Shown one piece after another: positions 7,999 to 16,674 of a stretch of 64,000 nt of DNA. The stretch is from contig NZ_JACJSD010000017.1 in NCBI RefSeq assembly GCF_014697615.1, positions 1 to 64,000 of the forward strand. The letters are read 5' to 3'. The position numbers were made by a program, and so were the translations under genes. Every line of letters begins with the position of its first letter. Within the stretch, counting starts at the first letter, position 1. Under the pieces are notes generated by a model. The model was not told the DNA's origin, searched no databases, and saw only the letters and a list, made by a program, of their open reading frames with translations. Source of the stretch: Nostoc sp. FACHB-280 (GTDB lineage Bacteria; Cyanobacteriota; Cyanobacteriia; Cyanobacteriales; Nostocaceae).

Positions 7999-10131
7999 TT
8001 AAATCATATAACTAGTGTTAGCAATAGTTTTAGATATTTTTATAACTTGCGTATTTTCGGCTGCTTTCAGGATGACAATCGAGCAAGTCAGGTGCTTGGC
8101 AATTTGAGTTGTTAGATCACTCATCACTAAGCCACCAGGAATCTGATAATTGCGGATAAAAGGTAATACTACCAAATCATATAATCTGGCTGCCTGCAAA
8201 ATTGCCTGGGCGATATTTTCATGAGCAATCATTTGAATTTCTGGGGGATTTGGCAGGGCTAATTGGGAGACTAAAACTGTCAGTTGCGATCGCCTAGCGG
8301 CAATTTTACTGGAACTAACGCGGCGATCGCACACATTTAAAACTGTGACTTGGGCTTGATTAGCCTCTGCTAACATTTGGGCAAACTTGACCGCAGGCAA
8401 TACAGGCGAAGTTAAATTTTCTAAGGGGACAAGAATGCGCTGAATTTTTTGGGGTGATTCTACCAGACGTGTTACTGCTACAGAACAATGGGATGCCCAT
8501 AATACACTGTCTGTCACATTACCAAATAAACGCGATCGCAGACCATTCCGTTTACCCCAACCCATAACAATCAAACTGGCTTTCTGCTCCCGTGCGGCTC
8601 GGCTAATTCCTGTTCCATAAGCATTATCAATCCGCAGTAGTGGTACTGTTTCAATTTTCCAGCCCAGACTCTGATCAGTTGCTTTAGCTAATAACCGTTC
8701 ACTTTTTTCCAGAGACACTTCTAGTTGTGCTGCATCCATCCGCGCCGCAGCCGGAGCAATATTTAACGGGATAATTTTGCTTTTTTCAAACCGGGCTAAT
8801 AATGCCGCCATTTCCATTAAGTAATGCTGCGTATGAGGATTATATATTGGTAAAACTATAGTGAAAATACTAGGTTTTTCTGGACTTTTGGCTTCAGGTA
8901 AATTTACTGTGAGTGTTTCTGGCTGGGGTGTAGGCGTTAAAGCCACAGCTAGGCGATCTGTAAGTACAACCCCTAAAGTTGAAGTCATCAGCACTAAGGC
9001 CACTATGCTGAAAAATACTTCTGTAGAGAGCCAGCCAGCACGATACCCTAAAAAAGTCCCCACTAAGGTAATACTGACTTGGGGTAAGGATATCGACCAC
9101 ATAGTAAACATTTCTTGCCAGTTATAGCCATAGCAAAGTTTTGCTAACAACGCCGCGACAAATTTACTAACAATTACGCTAACAAAACCTAACAAGATTA
9201 ACTCTAAAACTGTAATTCGGCTGCTCTCAGTAGGAAAATTAATCAAAATACCAAGGTTAACAAAAAATACCGGAATAAATAAAACACTGCCTACAAATGT
9301 AATTTTTTCTTTGGTCGGACTTTCACCAACTACTGTATTCACAACCAAGCCTGCTAAAAATGCTCCGACAATTTTGGCGATTCCCAGTAATTGACAACTC
9401 ATAAGGGCAATAAATACTGATAGCAAGACAAATAAAAATTTATTGCCTTCATCATCTCCAGAACGACGGAAAAATTCCTGTCCAGCCCAATCAAAACCCA
9501 CCCAAATAATTGTTGTATAAATAATTAGCCGACCTAAATCTGTGAGGATGTAAGATAAACTGAATGCCTCTGTGGGTTGGCTAGATAAAAAAATCGCTAA
9601 TATCAAAACAGCACCGATATCAGTTAATACCGTTGCTTTAATCGAAATGCTAATGGCTTGATTATTAATGACTCCCAAACTGCTGAGAAGAGGATATGCC
9701 AAAAGGGTATAGGAACTAAATAAGCAGCCGATGAATAGAGATGTATTCGTTCCCCAACCGCAAATCTTCCCGATGAAGATTCCCGTTAGTAGAGGGATCA
9801 TAAAGCTGAACCCGGCAAACCCCCAAGCTTGTTTTCGACTCTGGTGTAATTGGCGAAAGTCTTGTTCTAAACCTACTAAAAACATCAAATAAATTAAGCC
9901 AATATCAGATAGTAGGTTAATGATTGAGAAATCAGTATGAAATAAATTCCAACCGGATGGGCCAAGTACAACTCCAGAACCAACTAAACCAACTAACCCT
10001 GGTATTCTGAGGCGCTCAAACAAAATAGGTACAACTAAAATCACCAAAAGTAAAATTGCCAAAGGAACGATTGGTTCCTGACCCAGATGGAAAGTAGGTT
10101 CTAGCGCAAGAACTGGTAAGACTGGTTCCAT
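7999..10131 (-). CDS. CPA2-type cation/proton antiporter with two C-terminal USP domains
   Basis: The 710 residues divide into a membrane domain (about 15-400, some 12 hydrophobic segments) and a soluble tail (about 415-690). The membrane part is typical of Na+(K+)/H+ exchangers of the CPA2 group (LRIPGLVGLVGSGVVLGPSG near the N-terminus; the SDIGLIYLMFLVGLE region; FVGSVLFIPVFFVNLGI). The tail holds two universal-stress-protein-like domains: the first has SLIVMGWGKRNGLRSRLFGNV, split here as SLIVMGWG and the ATP-loop-like GLRSRLFGNV, and the second begins at about 565 (RILVPLENLTSPVLPA) and has a degenerate loop. USP tails are thought to sense nucleotides and regulate transport. The ion cannot be decided from sequence. 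Confidence 0.88.
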   Translation of the reverse strand: MEPVLPVLALEPTFHLGQEPIVPLAILLLVILVVPILFERLRIPGLVGLVGSGVVLGPSGWNLFHTDFSIINLLSDIGLIYLMFLVGLEQDFRQLHQSRKQAWGFAGFSFMIPLLTGIFIGKICGWGTNTSLFIGCLFSSYTLLAYPLLSSLGVINNQAISISIKATVLTDIGAVLILAIFLSSQPTEAFSLSYILTDLGRLIIYTTIIWVGFDWAGQEFFRRSGDDEGNKFLFVLLSVFIALMSCQLLGIAKIVGAFLAGLVVNTVVGESPTKEKITFVGSVLFIPVFFVNLGILINFPTESSRITVLELILLGFVSVIVSKFVAALLAKLCYGYNWQEMFTMWSISLPQVSITLVGTFLGYRAGWLSTEVFFSIVALVLMTSTLGVVLTDRLAVALTPTPQPETLTVNLPEAKSPEKPSIFTIVLPIYNPHTQHYLMEMAALLARFEKSKIIPLNIAPAAARMDAAQLEVSLEKSERLLAKATDQSLGWKIETVPLLRIDNAYGTGISRAAREQKASLIVMGWGKRNGLRSRLFGNVTDSVLWASHCSVAVTRLVESPQKIQRILVPLENLTSPVLPAVKFAQMLAEANQAQVTVLNVCDRRVSSSKIAARRSQLTVLVSQLALPNPPEIQMIAHENIAQAILQAARLYDLVVLPFIRNYQIPGGLVMSDLTTQIAKHLTCSIVILKAAENTQVIKISKTIANTSYMI

Positions 10132-10277
10132 AGGTAGGACTTCAAAAAGCGACGTTAAAATAGCAATCGCCTAACAAGCGATCGCACAATCAAAATAAAT
10201 CATTATAAAAGCCACCCTGATAAATGACAAAACAGCTTATTTGAGATTACTTAGGTAATTTTTACGAAAAAAACTAC

Positions 10278-10934
10278 CTATGGATGGATTTGACTCAAAA
10301 TAAACCGTAAGCGGTCATAATCATCTTTCAACAGTACACTCAGCATTCGTCCTGCTTTCACCAGCCATTCTCTGTCAGCTTTGCGTAACTGATAAACATC
10401 CCGAATAGCTGCTGCGGTTAAAGACTCAACTGGCGCACCATTTACAGACAATAATGTCCGTAAAAAATCTAATTCTTCTGTAAATTTAATAATTGCTTCC
10501 GCTTCGCAGCGATAAACCGCTTGGTGAATTTGCGGTGGGCGGGGTGGTAAATACTGATATATTCGGGGAGTTGCTGCGGAATTTTGGGTAGGCGGTGAAA
10601 AACCAACAATCGCCGCCCGAAATTCCGTTTTGAGCATAGCAAATATCTGGGGTTGTTCTTCTCGTAATTCCTGCAATGACAAACCCATCGCCACAGCCCG
10701 ATGCACAGAATCTATCGGCATAGTTGTGGCATAAGACACCACAGCATAAACTTGATTTCCAGACTCTTCATCTACAGCACAAACCCAACTACCAAAAGGT
10801 GGCATAGCCGGAAAGCTCAAATCCTCTGGTTCCAAGCATTGTGCCAGAAATTCAGTAGTATTAGTCTCAATCACCTCCGCAATGTGGCTGGGGTGGCGAT
10901 CGCTTGTCGCAAATTGTGGTAGAGGAAGACGCAT
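10278..10934 (-). CDS. HAS-barrel-like conserved cyanobacterial protein
   Basis: A soluble protein of 218 residues. The N-terminal part (about 5-75) resembles a HAS-barrel, the small beta-barrel found at the front of HerA-type ATPases and ATP synthase subunits: HIAEVIETNTTEFLAQCLE, then GSWVCAVDEESGNQVYAVVSY. No ATPase domain follows. The C-terminal half is helical and ends EWLVKAGRMLSVLLKDDYDRLRF, split here as EWLVKAGRML and SVLLKDDYDRL. I cannot assign a function. It is 90 bases downstream of ndhS on the same strand with a strong hairpin between them. Confidence 0.65.
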   Translation of the reverse strand: MRLPLPQFATSDRHPSHIAEVIETNTTEFLAQCLEPEDLSFPAMPPFGSWVCAVDEESGNQVYAVVSYATTMPIDSVHRAVAMGLSLQELREEQPQIFAMLKTEFRAAIVGFSPPTQNSAATPRIYQYLPPRPPQIHQAVYRCEAEAIIKFTEELDFLRTLLSVNGAPVESLTAAAIRDVYQLRKADREWLVKAGRMLSVLLKDDYDRLRFILSQIHP

Positions 10935-10963
10935 GGTAGTTAATAGTCATTGGTCATTAGTCA

Positions 10964-11020
10964 TTAGTTAATAGTCCTTGCCAAATGACAAATGACAAAT
11001 GACAAAGGACTATTGACTAA
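10964..11020 (-). repeat. 16-bp-stem hairpin between ndhS and the HAS-barrel gene
   Basis: The arms at 10964-10979 and 11005-11020 pair over 16 bases with one G-U pair. The loop is made of ATGACAA tandem heptamers. The structure starts four bases after the ndhS stop and could end or stabilise that transcript. It lacks a clear U-tract, so I list it as a repeat. Confidence 0.6.
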
Positions 11021-11023
11021 AAC

Positions 11024-11221
11024 CTATTTTCCTTTTTTACGTCCTGCTGTGGTGTCTACAGGTTCCAACTCTGACAGGCGAAAGGTAATTAGTTTATCCC
11101 AATTGCCACCTTCAAACAATACAGCTACCTTGCCATCACTTACTCGTTGTACGAGTCCTTCATAGCGATAGTAGGTATCTGCGGGATTTTTAACACGAAC
11201 AGTTGCTCCAGGCAGAATCAT
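11024..11221 (-). CDS. ndhS: NAD(P)H-quinone oxidoreductase subunit S
   Basis: NdhS is a peripheral subunit of the thylakoid NDH-1 complex and helps dock ferredoxin, the electron donor for cyclic electron flow. The 65-residue protein has the SH3-like fold pattern of the family: an opening beta strand [13 protein letters not shown], then [18 protein letters not shown], then [16 protein letters not shown], and a basic tail (GRKKGK). The length is close to that of other cyanobacterial NdhS proteins. It is preceded by rodA on the same strand with a hairpin between. No other ndh gene is in the window, as expected for the scattered ndh genes of cyanobacteria. Confidence 0.9.
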   Translation of the reverse strand: MILPGATVRVKNPADTYYRYEGLVQRVSDGKVAVLFEGGNWDKLITFRLSELEPVDTTAGRKKGK

Positions 11222-11270
11222 GATGTTTACCCTCGCTGGTTTACTGTTAATAGCTTAATACTTGTCCTTT

Positions 11271-11322
11271 GTCATTGGTCATTTGTCCTTTGCATTCAAA
11301 CTATTGACTCATGACCAATGAC
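11271..11322 (-). repeat. 12-bp perfect hairpin abutting the rodA stop
   Basis: Arms GTCATTGGTCAT (11271-11282) and ATGACCAATGAC (11311-11322) are exactly complementary. The right arm ends one base before the rodA stop codon. The sequence belongs to the same TCATTAG/ATGACAA heptamer family as the hairpins at 10964 and 51356. Confidence 0.6.
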
Positions 11323-12639
11323 TCATAAATAATACTTCTGCTTTTGTCGGAAGTTTGCCACCGATTCTACTATTCCTAAAGCGATGAAATTAGTCAGCAT
11401 TGCAGAACGTCCATAACTCATCCACGGTAGGGGAATCCCGGCGACAGGTGCTAAACCAACGGTCATCCCCACATTCACAATCAGCTGAAACACAATCATC
11501 GACAAAACACCAATCGCCAATAAGGAACCAAAGTTATCTTTGGCGGTTTGGGCTACGTGCAGCAACCGGAAGCAAATTAAGCAAAAGACAAACAAAACCA
11601 CTAAACAACCCACAAACCCAAATTCTTCACCGACGGCAGAGAAAATAAAGTCTGTATGCTGTTCCGGAACGAAATTAAGTTGAGTCATCGGCCCTTTAAA
11701 CAAGCCCCATCCCCAAATTTCGCCTGCACCAATGGCAATCCGGGATTGAATCAAGTGATAGCCAGCACCGAGAGGATCATGATCGGGGTTAATAAATACG
11801 GTGAGGCGGTCTTTTTGATACTCTTTTAAAACATGGTTCCAGGCAAAAACACCGAGTTCACCACCGCAAATATTCAAAATCCAAGAGCCAAGCGCACCCA
11901 GACCAAATCTTCGCCAAGGGAGTGTTTGCCAGCCGACAATTGCCATTGCAAATGACCAAACTACCCCTAAAGGCCCTAAAGCTAATTCTTTAAATAAGAT
12001 GATTGGCTCTGATAACGGCCAATAAATACTAAATAAAATCGCGGAAATAACTGGAGAAATCAACAAGATGAGCCAGCCAGGATTAGCATTAGCCCAGTAC
12101 AACATCCCCAAAACGATCGCTCCAAATACCAAGGATGTTGCCAAATCTGGTTGTAAAAATATTAATGCCCAAGGAACGGCAGTAATCGCCAAGGCGCGAA
12201 AGACGTTATCTAGGGAAGAAGCGGTACGTTTGTGTAATAAGGCGGCGAGGGTAATAATAATACCGATTTTGGCAAATTCTGATGGTTGAACATTAAAACC
12301 CGCGACGCTAATCCAGCGTTGTGCGCCTTTCGCACTCGTACCAGCCACCATCACCGCCATTAAACTCAAGTTAGTCAGACCATAAGTAATCCAATGCCAC
12401 TGGAGTAGATTTTCGTAACGGATACGAGCTAAAAATAACGCGATAAAAGTGCCAATTCCCGCTACTAACCAGTGCCACCACCAATCTGTCACCGGCTGTT
12501 TGAGTTCTGTGCTGAGAATCATCAGACCGCCAAACATACTGGCTGCAACAGGCAAACAAAATAATAACCAATCTACTTGTTGCCAAGGTTTAACCCAAGA
12601 TTTCCAGCGAACTTTGGGAAGCGAACGTTTTAATAACAT
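11323..12639 (-). CDS. rodA: Rod-shape-determining protein RodA (SEDS glycosyltransferase)
   Basis: RodA polymerises peptidoglycan glycan strands in the elongasome with a class B PBP. The 438 residues show about ten membrane segments and SEDS motifs: GAQRWISVAGFNVQPSEFAK (105-125 region), GAGYHLIQSRIAIGAGEIWG and the following PEQHTDFIFSAVGEEFGF segment. The C-terminal GLAPVAGIPLPWMSYGRS is the conserved SEDS end. It is longer than E. coli RodA (about 370) because of an extra hydrophobic stretch of some 60 residues around 195-265, between the middle helices. It sits between mrp and ndhS, all on the minus strand with gaps of 100-250 bases. Confidence 0.95.
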   Translation of the reverse strand: MLLKRSLPKVRWKSWVKPWQQVDWLLFCLPVAASMFGGLMILSTELKQPVTDWWWHWLVAGIGTFIALFLARIRYENLLQWHWITYGLTNLSLMAVMVAGTSAKGAQRWISVAGFNVQPSEFAKIGIIITLAALLHKRTASSLDNVFRALAITAVPWALIFLQPDLATSLVFGAIVLGMLYWANANPGWLILLISPVISAILFSIYWPLSEPIILFKELALGPLGVVWSFAMAIVGWQTLPWRRFGLGALGSWILNICGGELGVFAWNHVLKEYQKDRLTVFINPDHDPLGAGYHLIQSRIAIGAGEIWGWGLFKGPMTQLNFVPEQHTDFIFSAVGEEFGFVGCLVVLFVFCLICFRLLHVAQTAKDNFGSLLAIGVLSMIVFQLIVNVGMTVGLAPVAGIPLPWMSYGRSAMLTNFIALGIVESVANFRQKQKYYL

Positions 12640-12845
12640 TGTGCGATTTTAGAATTTAATTTGGAGAGTTAAATTTACTGAGTAAAAGAATTTAGGAAAC
12701 AGTAAGTAAAATTCAGTATGAGTTTACAAACCTGTGAATTTATGTCTCAAACCAAAATACTTTTTTAGTATATTCCTCATACTTAAACTATGAGAAATAC
12801 TGACTTTTGAATTTTAACTTCTAAATTCTCAATTCATAATCTGTA

Positions 12846-12867
12846 TTCCTAGGCAATTGCCCAGGAA
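12846..12867 (-). terminator. Hairpin just downstream of mrp
   Basis: A 9-bp stem with one G-U pair (arms 12846-12854 and 12859-12867, loop AATT) lies 19 bases past the mrp stop. There is no good U-tract after it, so it may mark the 3' end or be a processing site. Confidence 0.35.
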
Positions 12868-12885
12868 TCAGACAAAATTCAAAAT

Positions 12886-13959
12886 TTATGCTGTCAATGC
12901 AGCAACTGATACTTTACCGGCGATAGTGAGGGCGATCGCTTTTAGGGCTTTAGCCGAAGCCGAATCTGGTTGAGACACCACAATCGGCACACCACTGTCA
13001 CCACCAACTCTCGTGGAAATTTCTAAGGGGACGCAGCCCAATAAAGGCACTCCCAATTCTGTAGCAGTTTTTTCACCACCACCAGAACCGAAAATATCGT
13101 ACTGTTTATCTGGCATATCCGGGGGAATAAAGTAACTCATGTTTTCTACTATTCCCAAAACAGGGACGTTCATTTGCTGAAACATCCGCAATCCTTTCCG
13201 AGCATCTAATAAAGCGACGGTTTGTGGTGTAGTCACAATTACAGATCCCGCCATTGGTACAGCTTGGGCTAAAGTTAACTGAGCATCACCCGTTCCCGGC
13301 GGCATATCCACAATTAAATAATCTAGTTCGCCCCATTCCACTTGATAAAGAAATTGGCGAATCACACCATTCAGCATCGGCCCCCGCCAAATCACCGGCT
13401 GGTCTTTGTCAATCAAAAAGCCCATTGAGACTAATTTGACTCCATGATTAAAGGCAGGTTCTAACACTTCACCTTTGTCTGTGGAACGGACGGTAATTTG
13501 AGCATCACCTAGCCCCAACATGGTGGGATCGTTAGGGCCATAGATATCAGCATCTAGCAAACCAACTTTCGCACCTGTTTGGGCAAGGGCGACGGCGACA
13601 TTCACCGCCACTGTGCTTTTACCTACACCACCTTTGCCACTGGAAACTGCCAAAATATTTTTGATCCCAGGAACCCCATTGCGATCAGGGACATTTTTTT
13701 GCTGTGGTGTTTCGGCTGTGACTTCTACCTTGACTTCCGTCACGCCTGGGAGTTTTTTAACAGCTTTTTCACAATCTTCGACAATAAATTCACGCAAAGG
13801 ACAGGCTGGTGTGGTCAAAACCAAAGTAAAGCTCACCTTGCCACCGTCAATGTTAACGTTGCGAATCATATTCAGTTCTACCAGACTCTTACGGAGTTCT
13901 GGGTCTTGCACAGGCCGCAATACTTCTAAGACAGAACGGGAATCAAGGACATCGTACAT
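12886..13959 (-). CDS. mrp: Mrp/NBP35-family P-loop ATPase (iron-sulfur carrier type)
   Basis: Proteins of this family bind and transfer Fe-S clusters in the cytoplasm. The 357 residues comprise an N-terminal MIP18/DUF59 domain (about 5-85, with TTPACPLREF) and a MinD-like ATPase domain. The deviant Walker A is GKGGVGKS at 108-115 and is followed by DADIYGPNDP. The C-terminal half has ENMSYFIPPDMP at the place where many bacterial homologues carry a CPxC cysteine pair. That pair is absent, so cluster binding by the classical CxxC cannot occur here. The Cys in TTPACPL is kept. It is adjacent to rodA on the same strand. Confidence 0.92.
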   Translation of the reverse strand: MYDVLDSRSVLEVLRPVQDPELRKSLVELNMIRNVNIDGGKVSFTLVLTTPACPLREFIVEDCEKAVKKLPGVTEVKVEVTAETPQQKNVPDRNGVPGIKNILAVSSGKGGVGKSTVAVNVAVALAQTGAKVGLLDADIYGPNDPTMLGLGDAQITVRSTDKGEVLEPAFNHGVKLVSMGFLIDKDQPVIWRGPMLNGVIRQFLYQVEWGELDYLIVDMPPGTGDAQLTLAQAVPMAGSVIVTTPQTVALLDARKGLRMFQQMNVPVLGIVENMSYFIPPDMPDKQYDIFGSGGGEKTATELGVPLLGCVPLEISTRVGGDSGVPIVVSQPDSASAKALKAIALTIAGKVSVAALTA

Positions 13960-14046
13960 AGTGTTTTCAGCATTACCGCCGTAAAAAATTTAAGAAATTT
14001 TTATTCTCACCTAATAGAATCTTAACTTTGTTGGGAGTAGCACACT

Positions 14047-14257
14047 AGAGGCTAGAGGCTAGGGGCTAGGAATTAGAAAGTAGGGATTAAAAAATAATTT
14101 AGTCAGGACTTACGCAGAATCATGAAAAAACTAACCGCAAAGGGCGCATAGACGCGGTAGCGGCTTCCCGCAGGGTAGGACACGAAGTTAAGAGGATTCG
14201 AGAGGTTTTTGCGTAAGTCCTATTAGTATTTAATTTTGCTTTGAGCCTCTAGCCTCT
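14047..14257. repeat. Outer AGAGGCTAGAGGCT inverted repeat enclosing an inserted element
   Basis: Arms at 14047-14060 and 14244-14257 are perfect 14-base reverse complements (AGAGGCTAGAGGCT/AGCCTCTAGCCTCT). They flank the AGGACTTACGCA element at 14105-14221. The layout suggests that the element inserted into the loop of an older hairpin repeat. Confidence 0.6.
14105..14221. mobile_element. MITE-like element with AGGACTTACGCA terminal inverted repeats
   Basis: This 117-base element begins AGGACTTACGCA and ends TGCGTAAGTCCT, a perfect 12-base terminal inverted repeat. The interior (AACCGCAAAGGGCGCA, GGACACGAAGTTAAGAGG) is shared with the copy at 39304-39394. Relative to that copy it carries 26 extra bases at about 14150-14176 (GCGGTAGCGGCTTCCCGCAG core), itself a known style of cyanobacterial interspersed repeat. 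No coding frame; it would need a transposase supplied in trans. Confidence 0.7.
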
Positions 14258-14262
14258 AGCTT

Positions 14263-14844
14263 CTAAAAATCAAAACAACCATCCTTCAAAGGTTTTTTCT
14301 TACTAGATACCGCTTGCACTGCGGCATTTTCTACGGCTTCAACTAAAGAACGTGCCACCCGATCAGCATAGGGACGAGAAAATGACCAAATCAGGGGAGA
14401 TAGCCAGCCTTTGAGGGTGACAGAATAAGACAAACAAGTTCCACACACCGTAGATTCCACTTGATAAGTAATTCTTTCTTCCACGCCAGGAATTGCCAGC
14501 ACTCTCACACTCAAAAGTTCTCTGGGATTAACCCGTTCTACAAAGATGCGGATCGGAAAGGGCGAAAACCGGGTGACGGCTTGGTAAATTAATCCGGGTT
14601 TGGGGACTAATCCGTAGGGGACATTCGTACTTTTGAGTAGGGGATGCCAGGATACATCGGTTAAGTCAACTACTTTTTGCCACAGTTCATCTACAGAAGC
14701 GTCACTGATCTCTCGATACGTCCTGACTAAAGACGCACAAAAGCGTCGACGTTTGCGGTGGATGAATTTTGATAACCAACCTCGCATTTGCCTTATCCTC
14801 CTCGCTACAGACTTGCTGGTAACTCTGGTATGGTGAGCAATCAT
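14263..14844 (-). CDS. SRPBCC-fold protein of unknown ligand
   Basis: The 193 residues begin with a very basic stretch (residues 9-36, including HRKRRRF). An SRPBCC (START/Bet v1-like) ligand-binding domain follows: ISDASVDELWQKVVDLTDVS is the usual opening helix-strand, WHPLLKSTNVPYGL the next loop, and a C-terminal long helix (PYADRVARSLVEAVENAA) closes the fold. Such proteins hold hydrophobic ligands in a deep pocket. A start at the internal Met20 (MRGWLSKF) would also preserve the domain. It lies upstream of mrp but is separated from it by the nested repeat at 14047-14257, so it is probably its own transcript. Confidence 0.7.
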   Translation of the reverse strand: MIAHHTRVTSKSVARRIRQMRGWLSKFIHRKRRRFCASLVRTYREISDASVDELWQKVVDLTDVSWHPLLKSTNVPYGLVPKPGLIYQAVTRFSPFPIRIFVERVNPRELLSVRVLAIPGVEERITYQVESTVCGTCLSYSVTLKGWLSPLIWSFSRPYADRVARSLVEAVENAAVQAVSSKKKPLKDGCFDF

Positions 14845-15231
14845 GTTTGCCCTGACTTAACATTTCTCAATATTGGTTGCGGCATAGCAAGTACCGATTA
14901 GTCACAGATGATAACAAGGTTGCTAGGGCTGGAAACCAAGGCTTGCAGGGCATCACCATCATCAGTACGGCATATACTAACTTGCCTGAAGTTGATCTAA
15001 CACCAGAATGTTCCCATCAAGAAGTACAAAAAAAACTGAGTCAATATACAAGCCTATACGCATTTGAGGGAAAATAACTCTAGTCATACACATCAATCGT
15101 TTAAAAGTGTGACAACTAAGACAAAAGTAGTTTGAGTAAGTCGAGCTAAAAAAACAGTTCTTATTGTCTACCAATTTTTAACGGAAATTTTCTGGGTTTT
15201 TGGCAATTGTAATTAAGGTTCGGGAATCTCT
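14845..15231. other. Divergent intergenic region before hemF
   Basis: These 387 bases separate the SRPBCC gene from hemF, transcribed away from each other, so both promoters should be here. Two overlapping frames of about 65 codons occur on opposite strands (14877-15077 and 14977-15174). Neither has a ribosome-binding site or protein-like composition, so I treat the region as non-coding. Confidence 0.5.
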
Positions 15232-16275
15232 ATGTTGACTAATTCGCACACCCCAACAGTAAAACCAGCCTCATCCAAGTTCTTGCCGCCAACGGATGCG
15301 AAGGCGAGGGTGAGTCAGTTTATGAAACAGCTGCAAGACGAAATTACCCAAGCGTTAACCGAGTTAGATGGTGTGGGTAAGTTTCAAGAAGATGCTTGGG
15401 AACGTCCAGAGGGTGGTGGTGGGCGATCGCGTGTGCTGCGTGAGGGTAGAATTTTTGAACAAGCAGGTGTAAATTTTTCTGAAGTTTGGGGTTCTCACCT
15501 GCCGCCCTCGATTTTAGCCCAACGTCCAGAAGCGGAAGGACACCAATTTTATGCTACAGGTACTTCTTTGGTGTTACATCCACGCAACCCTTATGTCCCA
15601 ACAGTTCACTTAAACTACCGTTATTTTGAAGCTGGCCCCGTTTGGTGGTTTGGTGGTGGTGCTGACTTAACACCTTATTACCCCTTCGCCGAAGATGCAG
15701 CCCATTTCCACAAAACTTTGAAACAGGCTTGTGACGAACACCACGCCGAATATTATCCAGTGTTTAAGCTGTGGTGCGATGAATATTTCTACCTCAAACA
15801 TCGCAATGAGACACGCGGTGTCGGCGGTTTGTTCTTTGATTATCAAGATGGTCAAGGTACTTTATATCGCGGCCCTAATCCCAAAGGCCCAGCAGCTAAT
15901 TACAGCGACGAAGTAGGAGTAGTAGGGCAACGGACTTGGGAAGATTTGTTTGCTTTTATCAATAGCAGTGGCAGAGCTTTTTTACCAGCTTACGTGCCAA
16001 TTGTAGAACGGCGACATGAAATAGAATATGGCGATCGCGAGCGCAACTTCCAACTCTACCGACGCGGCCGCTACGTGGAATTTAACTTGGTTTACGACCG
16101 TGGCACCATTTTTGGACTCCAAACCAACGGCCGCACCGAATCGATTCTCATGTCCTTACCGCCCTTAGTACGCTGGGAATATGGTTATCAGCCAGAACCC
16201 AATTCCCCCGAAGCCGAATTGTATAATACTTTCCTCAAGCCTCAAGATTGGATCAATTGGAATACAACCCACTAA
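15232..16275 (+). CDS. hemF: Oxygen-dependent coproporphyrinogen III oxidase
   Basis: HemF converts coproporphyrinogen III to protoporphyrinogen IX with O2, in the common part of haem and chlorophyll synthesis. At 347 residues it is full length. Family signatures are visible: [19 protein letters not shown] at about 65-83, the substrate-site segment [15 protein letters not shown] at about 123-137, [12 protein letters not shown] at about 142-153, and the C-terminal [18 protein letters not shown]. The first 20 residues are a poorly conserved extension. It stands alone; the neighbours are not tetrapyrrole genes. Confidence 0.96.
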   Translation: MLTNSHTPTVKPASSKFLPPTDAKARVSQFMKQLQDEITQALTELDGVGKFQEDAWERPEGGGGRSRVLREGRIFEQAGVNFSEVWGSHLPPSILAQRPEAEGHQFYATGTSLVLHPRNPYVPTVHLNYRYFEAGPVWWFGGGADLTPYYPFAEDAAHFHKTLKQACDEHHAEYYPVFKLWCDEYFYLKHRNETRGVGGLFFDYQDGQGTLYRGPNPKGPAANYSDEVGVVGQRTWEDLFAFINSSGRAFLPAYVPIVERRHEIEYGDRERNFQLYRRGRYVEFNLVYDRGTIFGLQTNGRTESILMSLPPLVRWEYGYQPEPNSPEAELYNTFLKPQDWINWNTTH

Positions 16276-16528
16276 GATCACATAAAATTTAATCCTCTCA
16301 AGTGCAATTTATCTGCCAAGAAAGTTCAGTATTGAGTGCGTTGTATAGGAATATAAAATTTTGCATATTCGTTACTAGGCACTCAGAGCTTTCAACTCAG
16401 CACTTTCATTAGTACTCAGCACTTTTTTAGTGAGTTACACTACTAAAGGTAAGCACCTAGTAAATAGGTGACTATTTTAGCTATAACTTGTTTATCTCAA
16501 GTGTCAGCACTGGATAGTCCTCTTAAGC

Positions 16529-16616
16529 GGTGAGTCAACTAATTTACCAAGTTTCTGTAAAGCTTTCGTGCCTACGAAAGTCAGAATTACCAAAAAAGTA
16601 AGTTGTTTGACTCACC
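16529..16616 (+). promoter_or_regulatory. Long nested hairpin upstream of the STAS gene
   Basis: Perfect 10-base arms GGTGAGTCAA (16529-16538) and TTGACTCACC (16607-16616) enclose a further pairing of AATTTAC (16541-16547) with GTAAGTT (16598-16604). At the tip is a perfect hairpin, CTTTCG-TGCCTA-CGAAAG (16563-16580). The element ends 58 bases before the GTG start. Three coaxial stems ahead of a regulator gene suggest a structured 5' leader or a small RNA, though a non-autonomous repeat is also possible. I match it to no known riboswitch. Confidence 0.5.
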
Positions 16617-16674
16617 AATCTCAGGCTCAATCCAGCAATAGTCAATTTGAAAATGAGTGCCACGGGGATTTTTA

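Noticed and set aside
14877-15077. A 66-codon plus-strand frame before hemF, from a TTG
   Set aside because: No ribosome-binding site, mixed composition, overlapped by an equally long frame on the other strand, and it sits in a divergent promoter region.
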